Position numbers and translations under genes: made by a program. A stretch of 64,000 bases of DNA from Enterococcus dispar ATCC 51266 (lineage in GTDB: Bacteria > Bacillota > Bacilli > Lactobacillales > Enterococcaceae), in the NCBI RefSeq assembly GCF_000406945.1, contig NZ_KE136354.1, forward strand, positions 246,351-310,350, in the 5' to 3' direction. Each line of letters starts with the position of its first letter. Within the stretch, counting starts at the first letter, position 1. Of this stretch, positions 9,391 through 17,796 are shown in pieces. The notes under the pieces were generated by a model. That model did no database searches. It was not told the DNA's origin and saw only the letters and a program-made list of their open reading frames with translations.

Positions 9391-9540
9391 TTAAACTCAT
9401 TTTAGTTAAATAGACAAGTATTTCTAAAAAGAAATTTACACCTAGTTAGCAATACTACCCACTTTCTATTTTGAAGGGATTGTTGGACCAGTGCTGAAGT
9501 GATAATATTCTTTATATAATAGAAGAAAAAAATCACAGGT

Positions 9541-9651
9541 AAAGCTGACCGTATTGCTAAATACAACCAATTATTACGTATCGAAGACCAATTAGGCGAA
9601 GTTGCTGAATACAAAGGCGTTAACGCATTCTACAACTTAAAAAACAAATAA
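9541..9651 (+). pseudogene. eno: 3' end fragment of enolase gene (likely attachment-site remnant)
   Basis: The open frame ending at TAA 9649-9651 reads [18 protein letters not shown] and continues [17 protein letters not shown], which is the conserved C terminus of bacterial enolase. Nothing of the enzyme's other 390 or so residues is here: an in-frame TAG lies at 9520 and the sequence before 9541 loses resemblance. Codon use is that of a highly expressed gene, unlike the AT-rich island before it, and the eno-style terminator is retained. The likely explanation is a mobile element integrated at the 3' end of eno, carrying a replacement end for the intact gene and leaving this displaced tail on the far side. 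Confidence 0.85.
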
Positions 9652-9667
9652 TCTTTGATTAGTTTTA

Positions 9668-9701
9668 AGACTCCAGACTTCATTGTCTGGGGTCTTTTTT
9701 T
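9668..9701 (+). terminator. Terminator of the (displaced) enolase gene
   Basis: AGACTCCAGAC (9668-9678) pairs with GTCTGGGGTCT (9685-9695) and is followed by a run of Ts. It sits 17 bases after the enolase stop codon. Confidence 0.85.
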
Positions 9702-9858
9702 ATGGGGAAAAAATTATATGACTTTTATAGGGAATAAGGCAGGTATGATCCATTCTTAATAGGAAAGAGTTAATCGCGTTTGTTCCACTTTTCTTGTTAT
9801 CAGCTCCCCTAAACGAATTATTCTTAAGCTATTAAGTCAAAATATTGAGAAATGTAAA

Positions 9859-11532
9859 CCTGAATAATTCATACTTTTTATAAACTACCAAATTTTATAA
9901 TTATCTGTTTAGTTTTATGCTCAATGGTTCTTTTTCTCAAAAATATTTTTCTAAAGGGTTTAATTTATTTTTGCTAACTGATTAAGTTCAAGAAAGACCT
10001 CATTTTGGGCGCACTCATCCTATCGAATGGTTAACGAATTTTTTTGAATGGCGCAATAAACGCAACTAACACTGCAGTACCTGAATGTTTTGTAGAATCC
10101 GATAAAATAACTTCTGGTAAACATGGTAACTACTTAATTTCAAGTATTGTCTTCTTCCGGAATGAACTATCTTTCCAGCAATTTTAAAGAGAAATAAGCG
10201 AATAGTAGAAACCTGATACCCTTTCGTTTCATTGGTAAAACACAATGTTCGCATGAAGTTCACGATATTGTAAGCCAATAGGCTTACGATCATACGAGCA
10301 TGATTTTCTATAAAACGTGGGCTATCTGTTTTATCCAAGTAAAAGCCGTTTTTTGCTTCCTTAATGTAATTTTCCATCGTTCCTCTTTTTGAATACGTTT
10401 GGAAAACCATTTCTGGAGAGACGTCTTTTGAAAAATTGGTAATGATGAATTCATGTCTAAAAAGCAATTCACTAGCTTCTCTGGTTGATTTTATGCAGAT
10501 CCTTCTGGATTTTCCCCACGACTTTGCTTGATAAGTGGCGTTATAGTAATGAACTTCTTTCTTACTCCAATCGTGATGATCCTTAATGGTAACGAATTGC
10601 TCAGCGATTCTGTACAGATTACGATTGGATTTCAAACGGATAGTATACAAACTATCGTACTCTTCACAAAGTTCATACAAATCAGGCATTGCGAATCCAC
10701 TATCTGCACGTACCATAATAGTGCTTACTGGTGTCACAGAGTGATAATGCTCAAATAATGGACGAGTAAATGCTGCGACGCCTTTTGAGGTGTAGACATT
10801 TCCAGAACGAAGTTCTGCTTTAAGAAAGTCTCCGGTAAGACCATCAAAGGCAACGAGTGGATGATAACCGGTTGTCTGGTAATGCGCATTATAATCGGTC
10901 ATTTCTTGGTTTCCAAAGGTATCACTGTGAGTAGAATCTAAATCGAAAATCATTTCGTTCGTATTTCGAATCGTACGTGCTTTATCAATCAAAATCTGGT
11001 TAACCTTTTGTAGTTGGACGATATTTTCTGTTGACATCCGATCCCAAAAGCGAGAAATGGATGACTGTGAAGCCAACCGCTTTTTGCTTAAAACAGCTTG
11101 AAAGATAGGATCCGTTGCTAATATATTGGCTGAAGAATCTGTAGGATAGCCTGCAATCAACTGCAAGATGATTTGTTCCAGAATAGATTCATTTTCATGA
11201 ACATGATACAGTCGGTCATCTTGAATCTGGATGTTTTTACATAAGATTTGGCTAAACTCAAATTTGTTCATGAACTCTTTTGCTAATATTAAGCCGGAAT
11301 CTGAGGACAAATTTCCACCAGAGTGAGATACTGTAACATTTGAATTGAAAAGTAGACGATTTTCGTGTAAAGTTGCCATTGAGAGAACCCCTTTCTTTGG
11401 TTAGGTTTAGTCACTTTAACCATAGCAGATTGGGGTTCTTTTTGTACACCCAAAGGGTGCGAATAAACGAAACAAAATAGACTGTTATAACAAGGTTTTT
11501 GAAGCGTTTTTGAAAACTATGAATTATTCAGG
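9859..11532 (-). mobile_element. Complete IS1380-family insertion sequence
   Basis: 1674 bases with perfect 14-base terminal inverted repeats (CCTGAATAATTCAT at 9859-9872, its complement at 11519-11532); the similarity continues imperfectly inwards. The 5-base direct repeat GTAAA flanks it (9854-9858 and 11533-11537), a target-site duplication. It carries one full-length transposase gene on the minus strand. Length and ends fit the IS1380 family. The intact repeats and duplication suggest a fairly recent insertion between the enolase fragment and the MFS gene. Confidence 0.93.
10066..11379 (-). CDS. IS1380-family transposase
   Basis: 437 residues, the normal length for the family. It has the DDE-type core: FDLDSTH (about 144-150) with the first acidic residue, VRADSGFA (about 225-232) with the second, and a late YSKRGTMENYIKEAKNG (about 330-346) with the glutamate. 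The start codon follows an AAAGGGG site just inside the right inverted repeat. No frameshift or premature stop is visible, so the element should be able to move. Confidence 0.95.
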   Translation of the reverse strand: MATLHENRLLFNSNVTVSHSGGNLSSDSGLILAKEFMNKFEFSQILCKNIQIQDDRLYHVHENESILEQIILQLIAGYPTDSSANILATDPIFQAVLSKKRLASQSSISRFWDRMSTENIVQLQKVNQILIDKARTIRNTNEMIFDLDSTHSDTFGNQEMTDYNAHYQTTGYHPLVAFDGLTGDFLKAELRSGNVYTSKGVAAFTRPLFEHYHSVTPVSTIMVRADSGFAMPDLYELCEEYDSLYTIRLKSNRNLYRIAEQFVTIKDHHDWSKKEVHYYNATYQAKSWGKSRRICIKSTREASELLFRHEFIITNFSKDVSPEMVFQTYSKRGTMENYIKEAKNGFYLDKTDSPRFIENHARMIVSLLAYNIVNFMRTLCFTNETKGYQVSTIRLFLFKIAGKIVHSGRRQYLKLSSYHVYQKLFYRILQNIQVLQC

Positions 11533-11605
11533 GTAAAAGCAGATTATTAAGAATGCCATCTGATTGTTTGAGAGCTGGAGGAGTTTCATCCACTTTTTTT
11601 ACATT

Positions 11606-12814
11606 TTATTTCTCTAAAGGTACGGGCAGTTTTTGATGTTTAAGAAATAAAAGTGCACACAAAATGAAAAATACCCCTGCAATGGCAGGACTGATGGGTG
11701 TTATACGATAAAGTTGACCGATGAGTAAAGGCCCAATAATTCGAGCTAAGGCCTGAATGCTTTGAGCGCCACCTTGAACTTGTCCTTGGCTATTCTCAGC
11801 GGTCATTTTTGATAATAGGCCGTTAAAGGCAGGACAAAAGATAGCATCGCCTAAACTAAAAAGTATCATTCCGCCAACAAATATACTGGAAGTGTGAGCA
11901 AGATAAGCCATCCCAATAAAGAAATAACCAAAAATTTCAGCAATCATACCCAAAGAGATGATTTTTTGATCGGAAAAGTGACGTAAAAGAACGGGCATAA
12001 TCAAAGTTTGCGAAAAAATGTCTAAAATACCAATCATGGCAAACATCACGCCAATTAGAGTTGGCTTCCAAGCAAATGTATCGATAGAAAATTGTGAAAA
12101 AATCGCTTGTAGACCACCATTTGGTAACCAAAGTAAAAATCCGGTAAATAAAATTCGGTTGATAACAGGTAGCGTTAAAATTTTAATTAACTGTTGCAAG
12201 GGATTTAAGTGATGCCATGTAATCTTTTGCTTTCTTTTGTCTAATGGCAAAGTTTCTGGCATAAAAATAAAGCCGTAAGTGGCGTTTAATAAGCAGATAA
12301 CAGCACCTACAAAAAACGGCATATTGTTACCCCAATTGGCTAAAATACCACCGATAACCGGACCAAGAGCTGTACCAATACCCACAGTTGCACTAATCCA
12401 ACCAAAAAATCGCGTTCGTTTTTGAGGCGGTGTAATATCGGCAAAGTAAGCAAAAAGAGCGGCGATTTCTCCACCTGTCAAACCATCTATAATCCGGCCT
12501 AAGAATAACAATGCCAGTGAACCGCCAATGCCGAAAATAAGATAACCAAGAGCTGCTCCTAGTAAACTGATAAGTAAGACTGGGCGTCTACCAAAGCGAT
12601 CACTTAGATTACCTAAAATAGGGGCTGCTAAAAATAGTGCGGCAGCATAAGCGGCTGCTAAAAATGTTACGATTGTCGCTTGTTGACTTTCGTTAACATA
12701 AGGTACCACTAAAAAGGGGATGACAGGATTGACGATTGTTAATCCTACCCCTGTTAAAAAAACTGAGATAAAGCCAAAAATTAAAGCATGTTTATTTACA
12801 TTATTATGATTCAT
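11606..12814 (-). CDS. MFS drug/metabolite exporter (TetA-like group)
   Basis: 402 residues, twelve predicted membrane helices. Motif A GNLSDRFGRRP sits in the loop after helix 2, and a helix-5 type motif (GWISATVGIGTALGPVIGG region, about 135-153) points to a drug:H+ antiporter of the TetA/Bcr group. The start at 12814 has GGAGGAAAC upstream; a longer frame to 12901 lacks such a site and would run through an operator. The gene lies downstream of a MarR regulator on the same strand, so export of a compound sensed by that regulator is likely. I would not call it a tetracycline pump from sequence alone. Confidence 0.85.
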   Translation of the reverse strand: MNHNNVNKHALIFGFISVFLTGVGLTIVNPVIPFLVVPYVNESQQATIVTFLAAAYAAALFLAAPILGNLSDRFGRRPVLLISLLGAALGYLIFGIGGSLALLFLGRIIDGLTGGEIAALFAYFADITPPQKRTRFFGWISATVGIGTALGPVIGGILANWGNNMPFFVGAVICLLNATYGFIFMPETLPLDKRKQKITWHHLNPLQQLIKILTLPVINRILFTGFLLWLPNGGLQAIFSQFSIDTFAWKPTLIGVMFAMIGILDIFSQTLIMPVLLRHFSDQKIISLGMIAEIFGYFFIGMAYLAHTSSIFVGGMILFSLGDAIFCPAFNGLLSKMTAENSQGQVQGGAQSIQALARIIGPLLIGQLYRITPISPAIAGVFFILCALLFLKHQKLPVPLEK

Positions 12815-12842
12815 AAAAGTTTCCTCCGTTATTTTTGTTTCT

Positions 12843-12889
12843 TTGTTAACAAAAACGGGTGTAAAACTTTTATGTTTCCTTGTCAACAA
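12843..12889 (-). promoter_or_regulatory. Pair of MarR-type palindromes before the MFS gene
   Basis: TTGTTAACAA (12843-12852) is a perfect 10-base palindrome, and TTGTCAACAA (12880-12889) differs by one central base. They lie 37 bases apart in the gap between the marR stop and the MFS start. A related palindrome overlaps the marR promoter, so these are good candidates for the binding sites of the MarR protein. Confidence 0.6.
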
Positions 12890-12934
12890 AAAAATATCCA
12901 CATCGAAACATTCTAAGTGGGTATTTGAAAGAAA

Positions 12935-13414
12935 TTATTCATTTGGCGAACCAGATTTTGAGTCAGTGGGACGGGGGATTTTTTTTAAATGTTCCCGATA
13001 ACGGCCGATAAAACGAAAAATTGTATCAAATTCTTCATCTGTCATATTGGTAAAAACTTCTTGATCCCGATTAGCGAAGCTTTGATGTAACTTCTGATGA
13101 ATTTGATTGATTTGTTCCCCTTGACTAGTTAGTCGAAAATAAATTTCTTTTTTATTTGCTGGTAATTGATAACTTTCAATTAAATCTTTTGCTGTTAACT
13201 TTTTGGCAAGTTTGCTAATGGCGCCCCGTGTCATGTAAGTAGCAGCAGCAAGTTTGGTGACATTGGGATTAGGAATTAAGCCAATTTTTTCAATTAAGTC
13301 AATTTCGTTTAATTTATAACCCTGTAATGCCTGCTCCATTTGAGGGCGATTCAGCCAGACCAATTCATTCGTTAAATCCATTAATTGACTCATCAATAAT
13401 TGTTGTCGTTTCAA
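12935..13414 (-). CDS. MarR-family transcriptional regulator
   Basis: 159 residues from the TTG at 13414, which has GAGGTGG six bases upstream; a GTG at 13429 lies within that ribosome site and is unlikely. A winged helix-turn-helix occupies about residues 48-110 (VTKLAAATYMTRGAISKLAKKL), followed by the wing (NKKEIYFRLTSQGE) and a C-terminal dimerisation helix. It probably represses itself and the MFS gene 120 bases downstream, releasing DNA when it binds a small molecule. There are no cysteine pairs that would mark an oxidation sensor. Confidence 0.88.
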   Translation of the reverse strand: MKRQQLLMSQLMDLTNELVWLNRPQMEQALQGYKLNEIDLIEKIGLIPNPNVTKLAAATYMTRGAISKLAKKLTAKDLIESYQLPANKKEIYFRLTSQGEQINQIHQKLHQSFANRDQEVFTNMTDEEFDTIFRFIGRYREHLKKIPRPTDSKSGSPNE

Positions 13415-13447
13415 AATTTTCCACCTCACAAAAGTTATTCTGGCGTT

Positions 13448-13477
13448 AGTATAGCATGTTTTGTTGCATCGGCAACA
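13448..13477 (-). promoter_or_regulatory. marR promoter with overlapping operator
   Basis: Read on the minus strand, TTGCCG (13475-13470), a 16-base spacer and TATACT (13453-13448) form a promoter. TGTTGC-ATCG-GCAACA (13462-13477), a perfect dyad, covers the -35 and resembles the palindromes before the MFS gene. This fits autorepression. Confidence 0.6.
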
Positions 13478-13548
13478 TTTTTAGTGTTTTTTTGACAATA
13501 GGTTAAAAAAAAGAGATATGAAAACGATAAAAAAACAGCAAAATACTA

Positions 13549-13602
13549 TTGTCATTTTGTGAATAATTGCGTATAGTTAATTGAAAGTGAGAATCATTAT
13601 CA
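13549..13602 (+). promoter_or_regulatory. Iron-regulated promoter with Fur box
   Basis: TTGTCA (13549-13554), 17 bases, TATAGT (13572-13577) is a good sigma-A promoter. Just downstream, TGAGAATCATTATCA (13588-13602) matches the Fur 7-1-7 consensus TGATAATNATTATCA at all but one position. Fur bound there would cover the transcription start. It precedes the four-gene siderophore import operon, so iron repression is expected. Confidence 0.85.
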
Positions 13603-13625
13603 ATTAGATAGTTAGGAATGTGCTT

Positions 13626-14573
13626 GTGAAAAAAACAGGAATCTTTTTACTTGTCATTTTATGTTTCCTCTCCATTTTTAGTGGCGTAGGAGAAATGAGC
13701 ATGAATGGGTTAATGCAAGGAATAAAAAGTCAATGGCTTTTGCTGGAAGAAACAAGATTACCTCGAACCGTAAGCGTTATATTGGCGGGTAGTATGCTGA
13801 GTATTTGTGGTTTAGTGACACAAAAAGTACTGCAAAATCGCTTTGTTTCGACGAGTTCTATTGGCATGATGGATTCTGCACGTTTGGGGATCTTATTAGT
13901 AATGTTATTTATGCCTAACAGCAGTATTTGGCAACGTACGTTGGTCGCTTTTGTTTTTAGTTATGTAGGCGTTTTAGCATTTCTCTTTTTAACTCGTTTA
14001 TTACCAAAAAATAACCCTTTAATTATACCGTTAACCGGTATGATGTTTGGTAATATTATCGGTGCTATTGCGAACTTTTTTGGTTATCAATTTCAGTTGG
14101 TTCAAAATATGTCTTCTTGGCTGCAAGGAAATTTCGCAACGGTTATGAAAGAAGACTACCGCTTAATTTACTTAACAATTCCTGTATTCATTATTATTTT
14201 TTTACTATTACAGCAAATTATGGTACTCAGTTTAGGTGATGATTTAGCGCAAAACTTAGGTGTAAATGTCAAGAAAATGCAGTTTGTTGTCTTAGGTTTA
14301 GTGGCACTCGGATCAAGTGTAGTGCTAATTATGGTGGGAAGTGTGCCGTTTTTAGGAATTGTAGTGCCAAATCTGGTAACTTGGTATTTTGGTGATCATT
14401 TGCACCATTCTTTAGCTTTTACAGGAATTTGGGGGGCAAACTTTTTGCTGATTTGTGATTTGTTAGCTCGTAATGTGATTGCGCCTTATGAATTACCAGT
14501 TAGTGTGGTAGTCGGTGTTATCGGCGGTATCATTTTCTTACTGCTGATTATGAGGAGGCGTAAATTGGCTTGA
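13626..14573 (+). CDS. yclN: Siderophore ABC importer, permease 1 (FecCD family)
   Basis: 315 residues from the GTG at 13626, nine bases from AGGA; a GTG at 13620 is the alternative. About nine hydrophobic helices, with the FecCD-type GLVTQKVLQNRFVSTSS region (about 60-76) and a conserved SVPFLGIVVPNL stretch (about 240-251) that contacts the ATPase. It pairs with the next permease to form the channel for a ferric-siderophore complex. The resemblance to the Bacillus petrobactin importer YclN comes mainly from the operon order and the binding protein. It overlaps the next gene by four bases. Confidence 0.85.
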   Translation: MKKTGIFLLVILCFLSIFSGVGEMSMNGLMQGIKSQWLLLEETRLPRTVSVILAGSMLSICGLVTQKVLQNRFVSTSSIGMMDSARLGILLVMLFMPNSSIWQRTLVAFVFSYVGVLAFLFLTRLLPKNNPLIIPLTGMMFGNIIGAIANFFGYQFQLVQNMSSWLQGNFATVMKEDYRLIYLTIPVFIIIFLLLQQIMVLSLGDDLAQNLGVNVKKMQFVVLGLVALGSSVVLIMVGSVPFLGIVVPNLVTWYFGDHLHHSLAFTGIWGANFLLICDLLARNVIAPYELPVSVVVGVIGGIIFLLLIMRRRKLA

Positions 14574-15523
14574 AAAATTATAGACTGAAAATTTTTATAT
14601 TATGTATGTTCGCATGTCTGTTTTTAGGGTTATACCTTAGTTATGGTACATATGGGAATTGGTCTTTTGCTTTTTCTCTACGTGGCAAAAAAATCGCAGC
14701 TTTTGTCTTAGTTGCCATTTTAATCCCAGTTAGCACGATTAGTTTTCAAACGTTGACGCAAAATCAGTTTTTGACCCCAGGAATTCTAGGGATTGATCAA
14801 TTGTACGTGACACTCCAGACCCTTCTATTTTTTCTTATTGGGGGTACGACAGTATTAGCAGAAAAATCTGTTGCCTTATTTTTATTGAATATTATCTTAA
14901 TGGCAGGTCTAAGCGTCCTCTTTATTACCTTTTTTTTAGGAAAATCGGGTAAAGATTTATTTACTCTTTTAATGGTAGGGATGATTGCTTCTAGTCTATT
15001 TGGCAGCATCAGTACCTTTTTACAAGTTCTGATGGATCCTAATGAATATGATTTACTACAAGGAAGACTTTTTGCTAGTTTCAGCAATGTGGATAGCAAT
15101 CATTTAGTGATTAGTACAGGTTTGCTTTTTCTGATTATCAGCTTTTTCTGGTATTTTTCACCAGAATTAGATGCGTTAAGATTAGGGGTAGATTTAGCAG
15201 TTAATCTAGGGATTTCAGTCGCCTGGTTACAAAAAATATTACTATTTTTGATTGCCGCTGCCATAGGAGTAGCAACTGCTTTAGTTGGTCCAACTGTCTT
15301 TTTAGGTTTTGTGATTGCTACAATTAGTTATGAAATTTTTCCCAAAGCCAATCATCGGCAACTTTTTATAGGTGCAAGTTTAATTGCAATTATCTTCTTA
15401 GTGGGCGGACAGTTTTTATTGGAGCAAGTATTTGGATTAAAAACAACAATTAGCATTTTGATTCAATTTATTGGCGGCCTATTTTTTATTATCAAATTAG
15501 TAATAGAAAGGAAAAAGACATGA
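14570..15523 (+). CDS. yclO: Siderophore ABC importer, permease 2 (FecCD family)
   Basis: 317 residues with a TTG start at 14570 overlapping the previous TGA; GAGGAGG lies eleven bases upstream. It has the same fold as its partner: QTLTQNQFLTPGILG (about 60-74) and GPTVFLGFVIATIS (about 240-253) are the family landmarks. It should form the heterodimeric inner channel with the preceding gene product. Its stop overlaps the ATPase start as ATGA, so stoichiometric translation is likely. Confidence 0.87.
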   Translation: MKNYRLKIFILCMFACLFLGLYLSYGTYGNWSFAFSLRGKKIAAFVLVAILIPVSTISFQTLTQNQFLTPGILGIDQLYVTLQTLLFFLIGGTTVLAEKSVALFLLNIILMAGLSVLFITFFLGKSGKDLFTLLMVGMIASSLFGSISTFLQVLMDPNEYDLLQGRLFASFSNVDSNHLVISTGLLFLIISFFWYFSPELDALRLGVDLAVNLGISVAWLQKILLFLIAAAIGVATALVGPTVFLGFVIATISYEIFPKANHRQLFIGASLIAIIFLVGGQFLLEQVFGLKTTISILIQFIGGLFFIIKLVIERKKT

Positions 15524-16293
15524 TTGAGCTAAAAGAAGTAAGTAAGAAATATCAACAAAAAATTGTACTGGATAATATTGAACTGCAGCTACCCAAAGGG
15601 GAACTAATTGCTTTTATTGGTCCGAATGGTGCTGGCAAAAGTACTTTACTAAGCATTATGAGCCGCCTTCAGCAAGATTTTTGCGGTGAGCTTTTTATTG
15701 ATAATGGTGAGATTCGCACTTGGCATTCCAAAGAATTAGCCAAACGCTTAGCAATTTTAAAACAAAACAACCAGTTGCAAGCACGACTCACTGTGGCGGA
15801 ATTAGTCGCCTTTGGTCGTTTCCCTTATACACGAGGAAAATTAAATGAAACCGACCAACAAATCATCTCAAAGGCGTTAACATCAATGGCATTAAGTAAT
15901 TTGGCAGAAAATGAATTGCAAACCTTATCGGGTGGACAATTACAAAGGGCCTATATTGCGATGATTTTAGCGCAAGATACCGAATATATTTTATTAGATG
16001 AACCTTTGAATAACTTGGATATGAACCATGCTAACCATATGATGCGCTTATTAAAAAAATTGGTCAAAGAAACTGAGAAAACGATTTTCTTAGTGATTCA
16101 TGATATTAATTTTGCGGCGGCTTTTGCCGATACCATTGTTGCGATGAAAGAAGGAGCCATATTTAAAATGGGGCCTGTGGCAGAAGTGATTACCTCTGAA
16201 GTTTTAGGTGAGCTTTATGAGATGAACGTACGTGTGTGTGAACTAATGGGGAAACGGGTTTGTATGTACTTTGACACAGATATCAGCGTTTAG
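15520..16293 (+). CDS. yclP: Siderophore ABC importer, ATPase
   Basis: 257 residues. Walker A is GPNGAGKST (about 34-42), the signature is LSGGQLQRAYIA (about 136-147), and Walker B is YILLDEPLNNLD (about 156-167), with the H-loop His in VIHDINFA (about 190-197). It powers import through the two FecCD permeases. The start overlaps the permease stop, and the binding-protein gene follows after 29 bases. All catalytic motifs are intact. Confidence 0.93.
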   Translation: MIELKEVSKKYQQKIVLDNIELQLPKGELIAFIGPNGAGKSTLLSIMSRLQQDFCGELFIDNGEIRTWHSKELAKRLAILKQNNQLQARLTVAELVAFGRFPYTRGKLNETDQQIISKALTSMALSNLAENELQTLSGGQLQRAYIAMILAQDTEYILLDEPLNNLDMNHANHMMRLLKKLVKETEKTIFLVIHDINFAAAFADTIVAMKEGAIFKMGPVAEVITSEVLGELYEMNVRVCELMGKRVCMYFDTDISV

Positions 16294-16322
16294 GCGCTTA
16301 TCAATAATTTTTTTGGGAGGAT

Positions 16323-17261
16323 ATGATGAAAAAAACAGTTTTTATGCTAGTTGCCGCTACGTTCATGATTTTGACAGGCTGCAGTAATAGTGCTGCTAAA
16401 ACAGAGGCAACAAAAGATAGCCAAGTAAAAAGTGAGGTAACGATTCAAGATGCCAATGGTGAAATCACCGTACCAAAAGCACCGCAAAAGGTAGTGGTCT
16501 TTGATAATAGTGCTTTAGATACGATGAATGTCTTAGGTGTTGGTGATAAAGTCGTGGGTGCTGCCACCGACAATTTACCTGACTTTTTAAAATCATATAA
16601 AAATGTCGCCTCAGCTGGTGGGATTAAAGAACCAGATTTGGAGAAAATCAACGCTTTAAAACCTGACTTGATTATTATTTCTGGACGACAACGGGATTTT
16701 CAAAAAGATTTAGAAAAAATTGCACCAACGATTTTCTTTTCTACTGATAATAAAGATACTTGGAAATCAATTCAAAACCAAGTCAATGCCATTGCTCAAA
16801 TATTTGATAAAGAAGCAGAAGCAAAAAAAGAAATTGCTACTTTACAAGAAAAGATTGATGCTACAAAGAAAAAGGCGGCTAATAGTGGAAAAGCACTGGT
16901 TTTATTAGCAAATGAAGGCAGCATTTCTGCTTATGGTAAAGGTTCTCGCTTTGGCATTGTTCATGATACTTTTGGTTTTAAAGAAGCAGATGAAACGATT
17001 AAAGCATCTACCCACGGTCAAAATGTTTCTTATGAATATGTGTTGGAAAAAAATCCGGCAATTATTTTTGTAGTCGATCGTACCAAAGCAATTGGGGGTG
17101 ACGCTAGCCAAAATCAGGTTGCCGCTAATGAACTCGTTAAACAAACAGCAGCCGGCAAAAACCAAAAGGTGATTTCTTTAGATCCAAGTGTTTGGTATTT
17201 AGCTGGTTCAGGCTTAGAGTCGGTTAAAATTATGATTGAAAATGTCAACAAAGCATTTTAA
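16323..17261 (+). CDS. yclQ: Siderophore-binding lipoprotein (YclQ/CeuA type)
   Basis: 312 residues (an ATG at 16326 is equally possible; GGGAGG precedes both). The signal peptide ends in the lipobox LTGCSN with the lipid-bearing Cys near residue 20. The mature part is a class III solute-binding protein: VVVFDNSALDTMNVLG (about 58-73), LKPDLIIISGRQRDF (about 112-126), SRFGIVHDTFGF (about 208-219) and THGQNVSYEYV. These stretches closely follow Bacillus YclQ, which binds petrobactin and catecholates, so a ferric-catecholate ligand is the best guess. It is the last gene of the Fur-boxed operon and is followed by a strong terminator. Confidence 0.9.
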   Translation: MMKKTVFMLVAATFMILTGCSNSAAKTEATKDSQVKSEVTIQDANGEITVPKAPQKVVVFDNSALDTMNVLGVGDKVVGAATDNLPDFLKSYKNVASAGGIKEPDLEKINALKPDLIIISGRQRDFQKDLEKIAPTIFFSTDNKDTWKSIQNQVNAIAQIFDKEAEAKKEIATLQEKIDATKKKAANSGKALVLLANEGSISAYGKGSRFGIVHDTFGFKEADETIKASTHGQNVSYEYVLEKNPAIIFVVDRTKAIGGDASQNQVAANELVKQTAAGKNQKVISLDPSVWYLAGSGLESVKIMIENVNKAF

Positions 17262-17273
17262 AGAAAATAAAAG

Positions 17274-17319
17274 AAAAGCGTATCTTATTTGGATTATGAA
17301 ATAAGATACGCTTTTTATT
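17274..17319 (+). terminator. Terminator of the siderophore operon
   Basis: AAAAGCGTATCTTATTT (17274-17290) pairs fully with its complement at 17299-17315 around an eight-base loop, then Ts. Confidence 0.92.
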
Positions 17320-17330
17320 TTATTGCTATC

Positions 17331-17362
17331 TTGTATTGTTTGTATTATAATTTATAATACAA
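17331..17362 (+). promoter_or_regulatory. Promoter and palindromic operator of the GntR gene
   Basis: TTGTAT (17331-17336), 16 bases, TATAAT (17353-17358) form the promoter. A perfect 11-1-11 palindrome with half-site TTGTATTATAA spans 17340-17362 and covers the -10. Self-repression by the YtrA-like regulator encoded directly downstream is likely. Confidence 0.75.
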
Positions 17363-17374
17363 AGGGGTGAGAGT

Positions 17375-17770
17375 ATGTTATTAGAAATTAATACTCGTTC
17401 TGAGATTCCGATTTATCAGCAGTTAAGTGAACAGATTATCATGGGAATTGCGACTGGTGAATTGGCGCTTGGAGAAAGTTTGCCTACAGTTCGGCAATTA
17501 GCTGACGAGCTGGGTGTCAACACAATGACAATCTCCAAATCATACAATCAATTAAAAGAAGCAGGCTATTTAATTACCGATCGTCGTAAAGGTTCAATCG
17601 TGACCATGCCAGATGCTTACCATGAGAAAGAAAAAAATAATTTCAAAAAACGACTGGCACAATTATTAGCGGAAGCTAAAATTCATCAACTAGAAGTCAC
17701 GGAATTAACCGCATTTATTGATAAAACATGGTCAAGTTTTGCAGATTTTAAAAGTGAAGAAAGCCAGTAA
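17375..17770 (+). CDS. YtrA-like GntR regulator
   Basis: 131 residues: a GntR winged helix (about 8-75, EIPIYQQLSEQII, LPTVRQLADELGVNTMTISKSYNQL) with only a short helical tail, the mark of the YtrA subfamily that usually governs adjacent transport or envelope-stress operons. GGGGTGAG precedes the ATG. The following membrane-protein gene starts 26 bases after its stop and is surely co-transcribed. The perfect palindrome over its promoter is its probable operator. Confidence 0.9.
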   Translation: MLLEINTRSEIPIYQQLSEQIIMGIATGELALGESLPTVRQLADELGVNTMTISKSYNQLKEAGYLITDRRKGSIVTMPDAYHEKEKNNFKKRLAQLLAEAKIHQLEVTELTAFIDKTWSSFADFKSEESQ

Positions 17771-17796
17771 CAACAACTGGTGACAAGGAAGAAGGA

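Noticed and set aside
11606..12814. Tetracycline resistance gene
   Set aside because: The pump belongs to a broad MFS group; motifs do not separate tetracycline exporters from other drug or metabolite pumps.
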